Positions 1 to 5,113 of a DNA stretch of 5,156 nt are shown piece by piece. The stretch is from positions 1 to 5,156 of the forward strand of contig SBHI01000138.1 of NCBI GenBank assembly GCA_006226225.1. The letters are read 5' to 3'. Source of the stretch: Alphaproteobacteria bacterium (GTDB lineage Bacteria; Pseudomonadota; Alphaproteobacteria; Micavibrionales; CSBR16-224). The notes under the pieces are model-generated. The model saw only the letters and a program-made list of their open reading frames with translations, had not been told where the DNA came from and made no database searches. The translations under genes and the position numbers were made by a program. Position 1 is the first letter of the stretch, and each line of letters begins with the position of its first letter.

Positions 1-68
1 ATACCGACACTGATCAGGAACACCGCCGAACCCACCAGGTTGAGTACCACGTAATGCAGCCCAGGAAC
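1..68 (-). CDS. Fragment resembling Mrp/Pha cation:proton antiporter subunit D (partial, both ends missing)
   Basis: Read on the minus strand in the frame whose codons start at 68, 65, 62 and so on, the first bases of the window give a hydrophobic peptide with the core GLHYVVLNLVGSAVFLISVG. This closely resembles my recollection of a transmembrane segment of subunit D (MrpD/PhaD/MnhD, a NuoN/NuoM-like protein) of multisubunit Na+/H+ or K+/H+ antiporters. The forward reading of the same bases is polar and does not resemble the CrcB N-terminus that should lie here. The right boundary is not sharp: the antisense frame stays open into crcB, but the recognisable similarity fades at about 60-70. 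Only about 20 residues support the call, so a chance hydrophobic antisense peptide is possible. If real, it is a piece of an unrelated gene fused head-on to crcB. Confidence 0.4.
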
Positions 69-416
69 GGTGCGTGCGGTGCCGCGCTGCGTTATATTTG
101 TGCGGTAATAATGAACCGCGAGGTCTTTCCCTTCGGAACAGCGATGGTGAATATTGTGGGGTCGTTTATCATGGGAGCGTTTGCGGCATGGCTGTTGTCA
201 CGGCCGGAAAATACCGTACAATCTGAAAATCTGCGCTTGTTTCTGGCGGTCGGATTACTGGGCGGTTTTACGACATTTTCGGCCTTTTCTCTGGAAACCA
301 TGAAAATGTTTCAGACAGGTGTCTCTTTGCTGGCATTTTCCTATATTCTGTTATCGGTTTTCGGGTCATTGGTGGCGGTGTTTTTAGGCTATGCCGTTAT
401 GCGCGGTGCTGGCTGA
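54..416 (+). CDS. crcB: Fluoride channel CrcB/Fluc, N-terminus probably truncated or replaced
   Basis: This is a small four-helix inner-membrane protein of the CrcB/Fluc family, which exports toxic fluoride passively as a dual-topology dimer. In the 120-residue reading, the GGxxGAxLRY signature appears as NGACGAALRY (residues 5-14). The second helix carries VNIVGSF (32-38), with the conserved Asn and Gly-Ser. The third helix carries GGFTTFSAFS (70-79), the break that contributes to Na+ and fluoride binding. A fourth hydrophobic helix spans about 93-116. Family members normally have about ten residues of first helix before the GGxxGA signature; here only four precede it, with no recognisable ribosome binding site. 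The ATG at 54 is therefore the first available start, not a convincing native one. The sequence just upstream looks foreign. The gene is first in a plus-strand operon; the rRNA pseudouridine synthase starts 26 bases after its stop. The family call is secure; the start is not. Confidence 0.88.
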   Translation: MQPRNGACGAALRYICAVIMNREVFPFGTAMVNIVGSFIMGAFAAWLLSRPENTVQSENLRLFLAVGLLGGFTTFSAFSLETMKMFQTGVSLLAFSYILLSVFGSLVAVFLGYAVMRGAG

Positions 417-442
417 CAGGTTAATCAAGAAAGAAAAAAAAG

Positions 443-1459
443 ATGTCGGATCAAGGTGTGCAGACACGGATTGTGGAAGAAAAAGATGACGGTATGCGTC
501 TTGACCGCTGGTTTTTGCAGTATTTTCCCAATCTGAAGTTCGGGCATTTGCAGAAATTGCTGCGTGGCGGACAAATCCGCGTGGATGGCGGGCGGGTTAA
601 AAGCGGTACACGGCTTGCAACGGGGCAGACTGTGCGCATCCCGCCACTGGATTCCCTTGCGGCCAACCCTGTCAGAAAAAGCGTAAAAACAGCCGCGTAT
701 AAATTAACCGATGAAGACCGCATATTACTCTCCTCCTTTGTTCTCTATGAGGATGATGATGTGCTTGCCGTCAATAAGCCTTCAGGGCTGGCGTCACAGG
801 GCGGCAGCCGCCAAAAACGCCATTTGGATGGTATTCTGGCGGCTGATGCGCGGGAAAAAGGCATTGACCGCCCCCATCTTGTCCACCGCCTTGACTTGGA
901 AACATCAGGCGTCTGTCTGGTGGCGAAAAATGCTGCTGTTGCCCGCAAACTGGGCGATGCTTTCCGCGGGCATAAGCTGCAAAAATATTACTGGGCCGTG
1001 TGTTTGGGCGTGCCGGAAGAAGCGGAAGGAGAGATTGTTGCGCCGATTGCCAAACAGAATGTGCGCGGCGGTGAGGCAATGGAGGTTGATCCGGAATTTG
1101 GAAAATCCGCACGAACCGTTTACGCGGTCGCTGACCGTCTTGGTAATAATGCGGCATGGGTGGTGTTTTCGCCACTGACGGGACGGACGCACCAAATTCG
1201 CGTGCATGCGGCATATATGAGCTGTCCCCTGATCGGCGATACGAAATATGCGTCGCTGGAGGAAGAGGAGCGCTTTCAAGAAGTGATGCAGGAGGAGGAA
1301 ACGCCGCTGCATCTGCATGCGCGGCGCTTGGTTGTGCCGAAAAGTGTTCTGGGACGGCGGGCTCTTGATATTACGGCACCTCTGCCGGATCATATGCGCC
1401 GTACATGTAAAAAATTCGGGTTTTCTGAAGACGCTGCGATGGAAGAGGCGTTGTTATAG
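443..1459 (+). CDS. rluC: 23S rRNA pseudouridine synthase, RluC/RluD (RluA) family
   Basis: This cytoplasmic enzyme converts specific uridines of 23S rRNA to pseudouridine. RluC acts at positions 955, 2504 and 2580 in E. coli. The 338-residue length is typical. An N-terminal S4 RNA-binding domain spans about residues 17-68, with MRLDRWF and the LLRGGQIRVDGGRV hairpin. The catalytic domain covers about 98-320. Motif I is VNKPSGLASQGG (110-121). The catalytic-aspartate motif is HRLDLETSG (148-156), with Asp151 as nucleophile. The Tyr motif lies at KYYWAV (181-186), and LTGRTHQIRVH (245-255) is the C-terminal signature. The ATG at 443 follows an A-rich GA stretch rather than a clean Shine-Dalgarno, but it gives the full S4 domain. 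The AsmA-like gene follows 7 bases after the stop, so the two are co-transcribed. The RluC assignment over RluD rests on the crcB/ATP12 neighbourhood and on the S4 and motif layout; exact target uridines cannot be told from sequence. Confidence 0.92.
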   Translation: MSDQGVQTRIVEEKDDGMRLDRWFLQYFPNLKFGHLQKLLRGGQIRVDGGRVKSGTRLATGQTVRIPPLDSLAANPVRKSVKTAAYKLTDEDRILLSSFVLYEDDDVLAVNKPSGLASQGGSRQKRHLDGILAADAREKGIDRPHLVHRLDLETSGVCLVAKNAAVARKLGDAFRGHKLQKYYWAVCLGVPEEAEGEIVAPIAKQNVRGGEAMEVDPEFGKSARTVYAVADRLGNNAAWVVFSPLTGRTHQIRVHAAYMSCPLIGDTKYASLEEEERFQEVMQEEETPLHLHARRLVVPKSVLGRRALDITAPLPDHMRRTCKKFGFSEDAAMEEALL

Positions 1460-1462
1460 GAG
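1458..1462 (+). promoter_or_regulatory. Ribosome binding site AGGAG overlapping the rluC stop
   Basis: AGGAG shares two bases with the TAG stop of the pseudouridine synthase gene and sits 4 bases before the ATG at 1467. This fixes the start of the AsmA-like gene there rather than at the ATG at 1317. It also indicates translational coupling with the gene upstream. Confidence 0.75.
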
Positions 1463-1466
1463 AAAA

Positions 1467-2993
1467 ATGGGACAGTTTGTGCGTTATATAAGTGTTATTT
1501 TGCTGCGTTTGGTGATTGTGCTGGTTTTGTTGACCGGCATTACCTATGTCGGATTGCTGCTCTATCTGAATTTTAATGATTGGCCTGAACTGATCGCCAG
1601 CAAAAGTCAGAAAGAATTCGGGCGTAAGATTGTGATCGCCGGGCCGATTTACACCGGCTTCAACCCGAATAGCCCGCGCCTGATTTTTAGTGATATTACG
1701 GTCGGCCCCGGTCTGGAGGACAATATAACCGTTCATGCCGAAAACGGTGTGATGATGCTGCATGATATTTACACGATTTTTCGCAGCAGTGATCAAATCA
1801 AAAAGGTTGTTGTGACGCTGGAACTGAACGGTGTTGCGGTTAACGGTAAGCCTGTCGGTACATCAAAGATGGATATTGTGTATGAGCAGGATCAATGGCG
1901 GATTGATCCGTTTGAGATCGGTATCGGCAAAAGCGGTATTACCGGTAAGGTGCAGATGGAAAAAGACAGTTTTGACCTGAAAGCGGTTGCCGATAATGTG
2001 GATTTCGGCCCTTTTCTGGAAGAAGAGGAGGCTGTTCTGAATGCTGAAATGACGGTCACAGGTGACATGACAGAGGGCGGAACGGCGCTGATGTCTGTCA
2101 AACCGCTGGAAATTCGCTATGCGGGCGGCGGTTTTTCCGGCGAGATGACGGCGAGTGAGCAGCAGATGGAATTGACGGGGAAACTATCGGATATCGACTA
2201 TCTGAAGCTGGCGGCAAAATCCGAAAAATTGCAGGAATTTATTTCACCTGAAATGAGAGAGGCGCTTTCGGGCAAACTGAACGGCGACATTCTCTGGCAA
2301 TATATTGAAGAAGATGAAATGCATCTGCAAATCGCACCGTTGCAAATCGATGCGGCGGCGGGAAGTTTCTCCGGTGCATGGTCTTACCAAGATGATGCAT
2401 TGAATTTGAAGGGGCAGTTGCAGGAGGTTGATTACGGACGTTTCTTCGAAGAGGTTTCCGGCAAGCTTGATGCGGATCTGGATTTGTCTGCGACCGGTGC
2501 CACACTGGGAGATTTTAAAGGGAAAGTCGTTATTCGCGCGGGGGCGGGTAGCATTCAGGGGAATGTGATTGATCTTTGGTCAGGTGATCTGGTGACGGCT
2601 TTGCAAAATACGACAGTCGGAAAAAACACGCCCTTTTCCTGCGCAGTCGGGATCTTTACGATTGAGGACGGCATTGCCACCGGCCCGATGGTGCTGGATA
2701 CGGAGAATACCGTCATTCACGGACGCGGCAGTATTAATCTGATGGCGCAAAGCTATGACCTGACCTTTTACCCGCAACCGAAACAGAAGCAGGAAGGGGC
2801 GATGAATCTGGCAGCGCCTTTGCGCATTACGGGCCTGTGGGAATCTCCGGAAATTGCGCCGGAAACAACAGGTATGCTCATGAAGCTCGGCGGTATGCTG
2901 ACAGGCAGCAGTCTCGGTGAAATGCCTGTCGCACCGGAGGGGAAGGATTTCTGTGCGGCTTTGCTGGAGCATGAAAAGGCGGCAGAGCAATGA
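1467..2993 (+). CDS. AsmA-like membrane-anchored protein
   Basis: This is a 508-residue protein with a short N-terminal cytoplasmic stretch, one hydrophobic anchor (about residues 9-34) and a long periplasmic part of repeated amphipathic beta strands. It fits the AsmA/TamB-related repeating-beta-groove group. The C-terminal part is the clearest match: FSCAVGIFTIEDGIATGP (390-407), then LDTENTVIHGRGSINL (410-425), DLTFYPQPK (431-439) and PLRITGLWESPEI (451-463). That order (ligand-groove strands, dGxG-like turn, L-x-x-x-PxPK, PLRxTGxxxxP) is typical of AsmA C-terminal domains. Known AsmA-type proteins act in envelope homeostasis and are proposed to move phospholipids between membranes; a specific role here is inference. 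At 508 residues it is shorter than many AsmA proteins. The open frame extends upstream to 1317, but a start there would add 50 basic residues read out of frame from rluC. The stop overlaps the ATP12 start (ATGA). Confidence 0.8.
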   Translation: MGQFVRYISVILLRLVIVLVLLTGITYVGLLLYLNFNDWPELIASKSQKEFGRKIVIAGPIYTGFNPNSPRLIFSDITVGPGLEDNITVHAENGVMMLHDIYTIFRSSDQIKKVVVTLELNGVAVNGKPVGTSKMDIVYEQDQWRIDPFEIGIGKSGITGKVQMEKDSFDLKAVADNVDFGPFLEEEEAVLNAEMTVTGDMTEGGTALMSVKPLEIRYAGGGFSGEMTASEQQMELTGKLSDIDYLKLAAKSEKLQEFISPEMREALSGKLNGDILWQYIEEDEMHLQIAPLQIDAAAGSFSGAWSYQDDALNLKGQLQEVDYGRFFEEVSGKLDADLDLSATGATLGDFKGKVVIRAGAGSIQGNVIDLWSGDLVTALQNTTVGKNTPFSCAVGIFTIEDGIATGPMVLDTENTVIHGRGSINLMAQSYDLTFYPQPKQKQEGAMNLAAPLRITGLWESPEIAPETTGMLMKLGGMLTGSSLGEMPVAPEGKDFCAALLEHEKAAEQ

Positions 2994-3676
2994 AGCGTTT
3001 TTACAAGACGGTGACGTTGGAAAAAGAGGCGGACGGCTACGGTATTTTTTTGGATGGAAAGCCGGTTAGAACGCCTCTGCGTAAAATATTGCTGTTGCCG
3101 CATAAAAGGCTTGCCGAAAAGGTCGCGGCGGAATGGGATGCGCAACAGGAAAAAATCAATATCGATGATATGCGGTTAACGCAGTTGGCTTATACCTATG
3201 CCGATAAGGCGGAAAGTGAAAAACAGAGGATTATTGCAGAGCTGTTGCCTTATATCGAAACGGAGCTGATCTGTTACCCCGCGCCGCATCCTGCAGAACT
3301 GCAACAAAAACAGCAACAGCTGTGGCAGCCGGTTAGGCAGATCTTTACCGAAAAAACGGGGATTGCGTTAAAAACAGCGGCAGAGATTACGGATGCGGCA
3401 AACGGCGCGGATGAAATGGCGGCGTTTGAAACTGTGCTACAGCAGGAAGATGGTTTGACACTGACGGCTATTCAGGCGGCTGTGCCGCTTTTGGGGTCGG
3501 CAGTATTGGGTTATGCGCTGGCAAAAAAAATGGTTACGCCTGCGGCGGCGCATGAGGCGGCATTGGTTGAAGAGCTTTATCAGGCAACACGTTGGGGTGA
3601 TGATGAGGAAGCCGTCAAAAAACGCACGGAACTGCTTGTAAACCTTGGGGCGATTGCCGATTTTGCAGCGTTTTAG
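2990..3676 (+). CDS. ATP12-family F1-ATPase assembly chaperone
   Basis: This is a 228-residue cytoplasmic protein. Mitochondrial ATP12 binds the F1 alpha subunit before its assembly with beta; the alphaproteobacterial homologues are presumed to do the same. Family landmarks appear in order: KRFYKTV at the N-terminus (2-8), LDGKPVRTP (21-29), the LAEKVAAEWDAQ helix (41-52), MRLTQLAYTYAD (61-72), the TELICYPAP motif (91-99) followed by QxxxWQP (109-113), GSAVLGYAL (169-177), and the C-terminal QATRWGDDEEA (198-208), which includes the conserved W-G-x-D-x-E-A acidic motif. The size is normal for the bacterial members. The ATG overlaps the preceding stop as ATGA, indicating translational coupling. 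The final codons overlap the convergent response regulator by 4 bp, leaving no room for a separate terminator. The small size, the motifs and the crcB-rluC context all agree. Confidence 0.92.
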   Translation: MKRFYKTVTLEKEADGYGIFLDGKPVRTPLRKILLLPHKRLAEKVAAEWDAQQEKINIDDMRLTQLAYTYADKAESEKQRIIAELLPYIETELICYPAPHPAELQQKQQQLWQPVRQIFTEKTGIALKTAAEITDAANGADEMAAFETVLQQEDGLTLTAIQAAVPLLGSAVLGYALAKKMVTPAAAHEAALVEELYQATRWGDDEEAVKKRTELLVNLGAIADFAAF

Positions 3677-4218
3677 ACTTGTTGCTGTTGTTCGGCGGAA
3701 GTGGTCGGGCTCATCACCATGCGGCGGTCATACCCCTCAAAGGGTTTTTCCTTGATGCGTCTGTCAGGGCCGACATAGCCGAGATTGCCGTTATCATCCG
3801 TAGCATGGACAAAAGGGCGCGGTTTCTCAATCAGACGCTCAATCCGTGATGCCAGATCTTTGGCGGAAAACGGTTTGACCAGATAATCGGAAACGCCGCT
3901 GTCACGCGACAGGAAGACGCGCCGCTCATGACCTGACCCTGCGGTCATTAAAATTGGTACAAAAGGGTTGGGGGAACGCGGATTGGTGCGGATTTCGCGC
4001 ACCAGCTGGATACCTTGATCCGGCACACCCATCCAGTCGATAATCAGCAAATCATGTTTTCCACGCACGAATTTCTCAAATCCTTCATGTTTGGAATAGG
4101 CGGGGTAAACATTGGATTCCGGCACGCCCAAAAGGCGCAAAACGCCTTGGAATAATTGGAATAAAGGGGCTGAACTTTCAACGACAAGAACTTTAACTGT
4201 ATCTAATTCATATGCCAT
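3673..4218 (-). CDS. Receiver-only response regulator with GPDRR-type tail
   Basis: This is a single CheY-like receiver domain (about residues 7-132) followed by a 50-residue tail with no DNA-binding or enzymatic domain. Asp61 in LLIIDW is the expected phosphoacceptor. Thr92 (ILMTAG) and Lys115 (YLVKPF) are the switch residues. The acidic pocket after beta 1 reads VVES: Glu14 replaces the first Asp, and Ser15 replaces the Mg2+-coordinating second Asp, so phosphorylation may be weakened. The stretch RTNPRSPNPFVPIL (77-90) and the tail motif YVGPDRR (148-154), with a second degenerate copy GYDRR (162-166), match a subgroup I recall from alphaproteobacteria, whose tails read like FGPDRRRR...GPERR. 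The tail ends in a short glutamine run. The start is ATG 4218 on the minus strand; GGAG lies 13 bases upstream, slightly long, and no other start is available. The gene is divergent from the Hpt-like gene, which suggests a functional pair. Confidence 0.88.
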   Translation of the reverse strand: MAYELDTVKVLVVESSAPLFQLFQGVLRLLGVPESNVYPAYSKHEGFEKFVRGKHDLLIIDWMGVPDQGIQLVREIRTNPRSPNPFVPILMTAGSGHERRVFLSRDSGVSDYLVKPFSAKDLASRIERLIEKPRPFVHATDDNGNLGYVGPDRRIKEKPFEGYDRRMVMSPTTSAEQQQQV

Positions 4219-4231
4219 GATTGGCGCAATA

Positions 4232-4235
4232 CTCC
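4232..4235 (-). promoter_or_regulatory. Ribosome binding site GGAG for the response regulator
   Basis: On the minus strand, GGAG precedes the ATG at 4218 by 13 bases. The spacing is longer than usual, but it is the only purine-rich candidate and no in-frame start lies closer. Confidence 0.45.
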
Positions 4236-4281
4236 GTAATGTTACAAACGAATATAATTTTTAAAATTAAGTTAGATTTCT

Positions 4282-4290
4282 ATTATAGCA
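4282..4290 (-). promoter_or_regulatory. Extended -10 promoter for the response regulator gene
   Basis: The minus strand reads TGCTATAAT, a perfect TATAAT hexamer with the TG extended -10 motif. No good -35 hexamer lies 16-18 bases upstream (TTTCCT at 17), as expected for an extended -10 promoter. The start site would be near 4275, giving a leader of about 57 bases. The Fnr-type box is centred about 67 bases upstream of that start, so it could act on this promoter too, though the spacing is not one of the standard ones. Confidence 0.55.
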
Positions 4291-4335
4291 TGAGTTTTTA
4301 CATAAGGAAAATATTTTCGCATGCAACATTTTTTT

Positions 4336-4349
4336 TTGATTGAAATCAA
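4336..4349. promoter_or_regulatory. Fnr/FixK-family operator, perfect TTGAT-N4-ATCAA
   Basis: The bases read TTGAT TGAA ATCAA, an exact match to the consensus for Fnr, FnrL, Anr and FixK-type regulators of the CRP/FNR superfamily, which respond to low oxygen. It lies in the divergent intergenic region right after a run of nine T (4329-4337). Its centre (4342.5) is 41.5 bases upstream of the start site predicted from the TATAAA at 4372, the standard class II activator position, with the activator overlapping the -35 region. In AT-rich DNA a chance match is possible, but motif quality and position agree. Confidence 0.6.
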
Positions 4350-4371
4350 TTAAGTAGTCGTGCTTGCAGTC

Positions 4372-4377
4372 TATAAA
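4372..4377 (+). promoter_or_regulatory. -10 element TATAAA of the Hpt-like gene
   Basis: TATAAA matches the sigma-70 -10 consensus at five of six positions and predicts a start near 4384, with a leader of about 108 bases. No consensus -35 precedes it at 17 bases; the Fnr-type box occupies that place, as at activator-dependent promoters. A competing reading is TTGCAG (4364-4369) with TACAAT (4386-4391) at 16-base spacing, which would start transcription near 4398. Confidence 0.5.
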
Positions 4378-4491
4378 ATATCGTTTACAATAGTAAGATA
4401 AAAGTAATTTATAAGTGAGTCGAAAATCAGCTCTGCATTTTATACTGGAACTGACCGTACAAATATTGATGAAAGATAAGGTATCGTCACA

Positions 4492-5019
4492 ATGGCGGAT
4501 ATGGCCAATCAGACAAAACTGCGCCGTGCGGAAAAGATTGTTCCGCCCAATGTGCTGAAAAAGAAAGTCGGCAGCGGCGGTTTTGACAAAAAGAAAATCG
4601 AAAAAGCGCAGGAACTGATCGAACATAACGAGATTGATTTCACGCCGGTTGCGCTGGATTTACTGGAGGAACTAAACGGGATTATTCAGGACATCAATTC
4701 CGGTAAGCTGGAAGGTGAACGCGCAATCGAAAAACTGTTCTTTCCGGCAATGCAATTGCGTGCGCAAGGCGGCATGTTTCAATATCCGCTGGTTTCGAAA
4801 ATCTGTGATGTGCTGATCAACTTCATGGAAACCGTACAGGCACCGGACAGTGATGTGATGGAAATCGTTTCCGCCCATCACAGAACGCTTTTGGCAGTGT
4901 TGTCAAAGGATATGAAGGGCAAGAACTTTTCAGGCGGCGCGGGTGGCGATTTGTGCAAAGCGCTGTCCGATGCCTGCAACCGTTATTATAAAAAGCATAC
5001 GGAAACGGAAAAAGCTTAA
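4492..5019 (+). CDS. Hpt-like protein lacking the phosphorylatable histidine
   Basis: This is a 175-residue, soluble, mostly helical protein. I recognise an N-terminal linear motif, VPPNVLKKKVGSGGFD (17-32), and a helical-bundle core (about 35-140). Both resemble a family of alphaproteobacterial histidine-phosphotransfer (Hpt) proteins. In the family as I recall it, the active helix reads like AHDIKGQGGTFGYPL. Here the aligned stretch is AMQLRAQGGMFQYPL (86-100), with Met87 where the phosphohistidine should be, Gln88 for Asp and Ala91 for Gly. The GG-F-YPL framework is kept. Histidines occur elsewhere (45, 129-130, 169) but not in the active helix. The protein may bind a receiver without transferring phosphate; this is inference. 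A C-terminal glycine-rich turn (147-152) and a basic tail follow. The ATG at 4492 is preceded by AAGG ten bases upstream; ATG 4501 is an alternative. The gene is divergent from the receiver gene, its likely partner. Confidence 0.72.
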   Translation: MADMANQTKLRRAEKIVPPNVLKKKVGSGGFDKKKIEKAQELIEHNEIDFTPVALDLLEELNGIIQDINSGKLEGERAIEKLFFPAMQLRAQGGMFQYPLVSKICDVLINFMETVQAPDSDVMEIVSAHHRTLLAVLSKDMKGKNFSGGAGGDLCKALSDACNRYYKKHTETEKA

Positions 5020-5039
5020 AATATGGAAGGTGTGCGACG

Positions 5040-5066
5040 GCTGCGTGGGATTGTCCCGCTGGCAGC
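5040..5066 (+). terminator. Weak hairpin, possible terminator after the Hpt-like gene
   Basis: GCTGC (5040-5044) pairs with GCAGC (5062-5066), and inside it GGGA (5047-5050) pairs with TCCC (5054-5057) around a TTG loop, with an asymmetric internal loop between the arms. It is followed only by TTTA, with a more distant T-rich stretch at 5084-5093, so intrinsic termination would be inefficient and read-through into the next gene is likely. Confidence 0.35.
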
Positions 5067-5113
5067 TTTATGATATATCTCGTCTTTATTTTTAAAGGAA
5101 GTGAGGCCACGCC

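Larger units (their letters stand above)
4219..4491. other. AT-rich divergent regulatory region
   Basis: This 273-base stretch separates the response regulator and Hpt-like genes. It is clearly more AT-rich than the flanking genes. It holds the minus-strand extended -10 promoter, the Fnr-type box and the plus-strand -10 element, annotated separately. I see no tRNA, riboswitch or convincing small gene in it. The stretch 4391-4470 would be the 5' leader of the plus-strand transcript and shows no strong hairpin. Confidence 0.7.

Noticed and set aside
1..120. Fluoride riboswitch expected upstream of crcB
   Set aside because: There is no upstream leader in the window; the bases before crcB look like a different coding sequence, so the native 5' region is absent.
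771..1393. Long open frames on the minus strand within rluC
   Set aside because: They are antisense to strongly conserved pseudouridine synthase motifs, carry no recognisable domain and look like shadows of codon bias.
1317..1466. Possible 50-residue N-terminal extension of the AsmA-like protein
   Set aside because: It overlaps the end of rluC out of frame, gives an unrelated basic peptide, has no ribosome binding site, and would place the membrane anchor well inside the protein. The ATG at 1467 has AGGAG at the right distance.
4261..4270. Two TTAA tetramers suggestive of a CtrA site
   Set aside because: The spacing is 2 bases instead of the 7 expected for TTAA-N7-TTAA, and TTAA is frequent in AT-rich DNA.
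4364..4391. Alternative plus-strand promoter TTGCAG-N16-TACAAT
   Set aside because: The -35 matches poorly and the spacing is short. The TATAAA at 4372 with the Fnr-type box gives a more coherent arrangement, though both could be used.
4469..4558. Upstream open frame (ATG 4469, 29 codons) overlapping the start of the Hpt-like gene
   Set aside because: It has no ribosome binding site and mostly reads the Hpt-like gene out of frame. A regulatory leader peptide cannot be excluded, but nothing supports one.
4267..4626. Minus-strand 119-residue open frame across the divergent intergenic region
   Set aside because: Its start lies inside the Hpt-like gene antisense to conserved residues, and its second half is translated AT-rich intergenic DNA with a low-complexity Cys/Phe/Tyr/Lys/Asn composition. 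No ribosome binding site or domain was seen.
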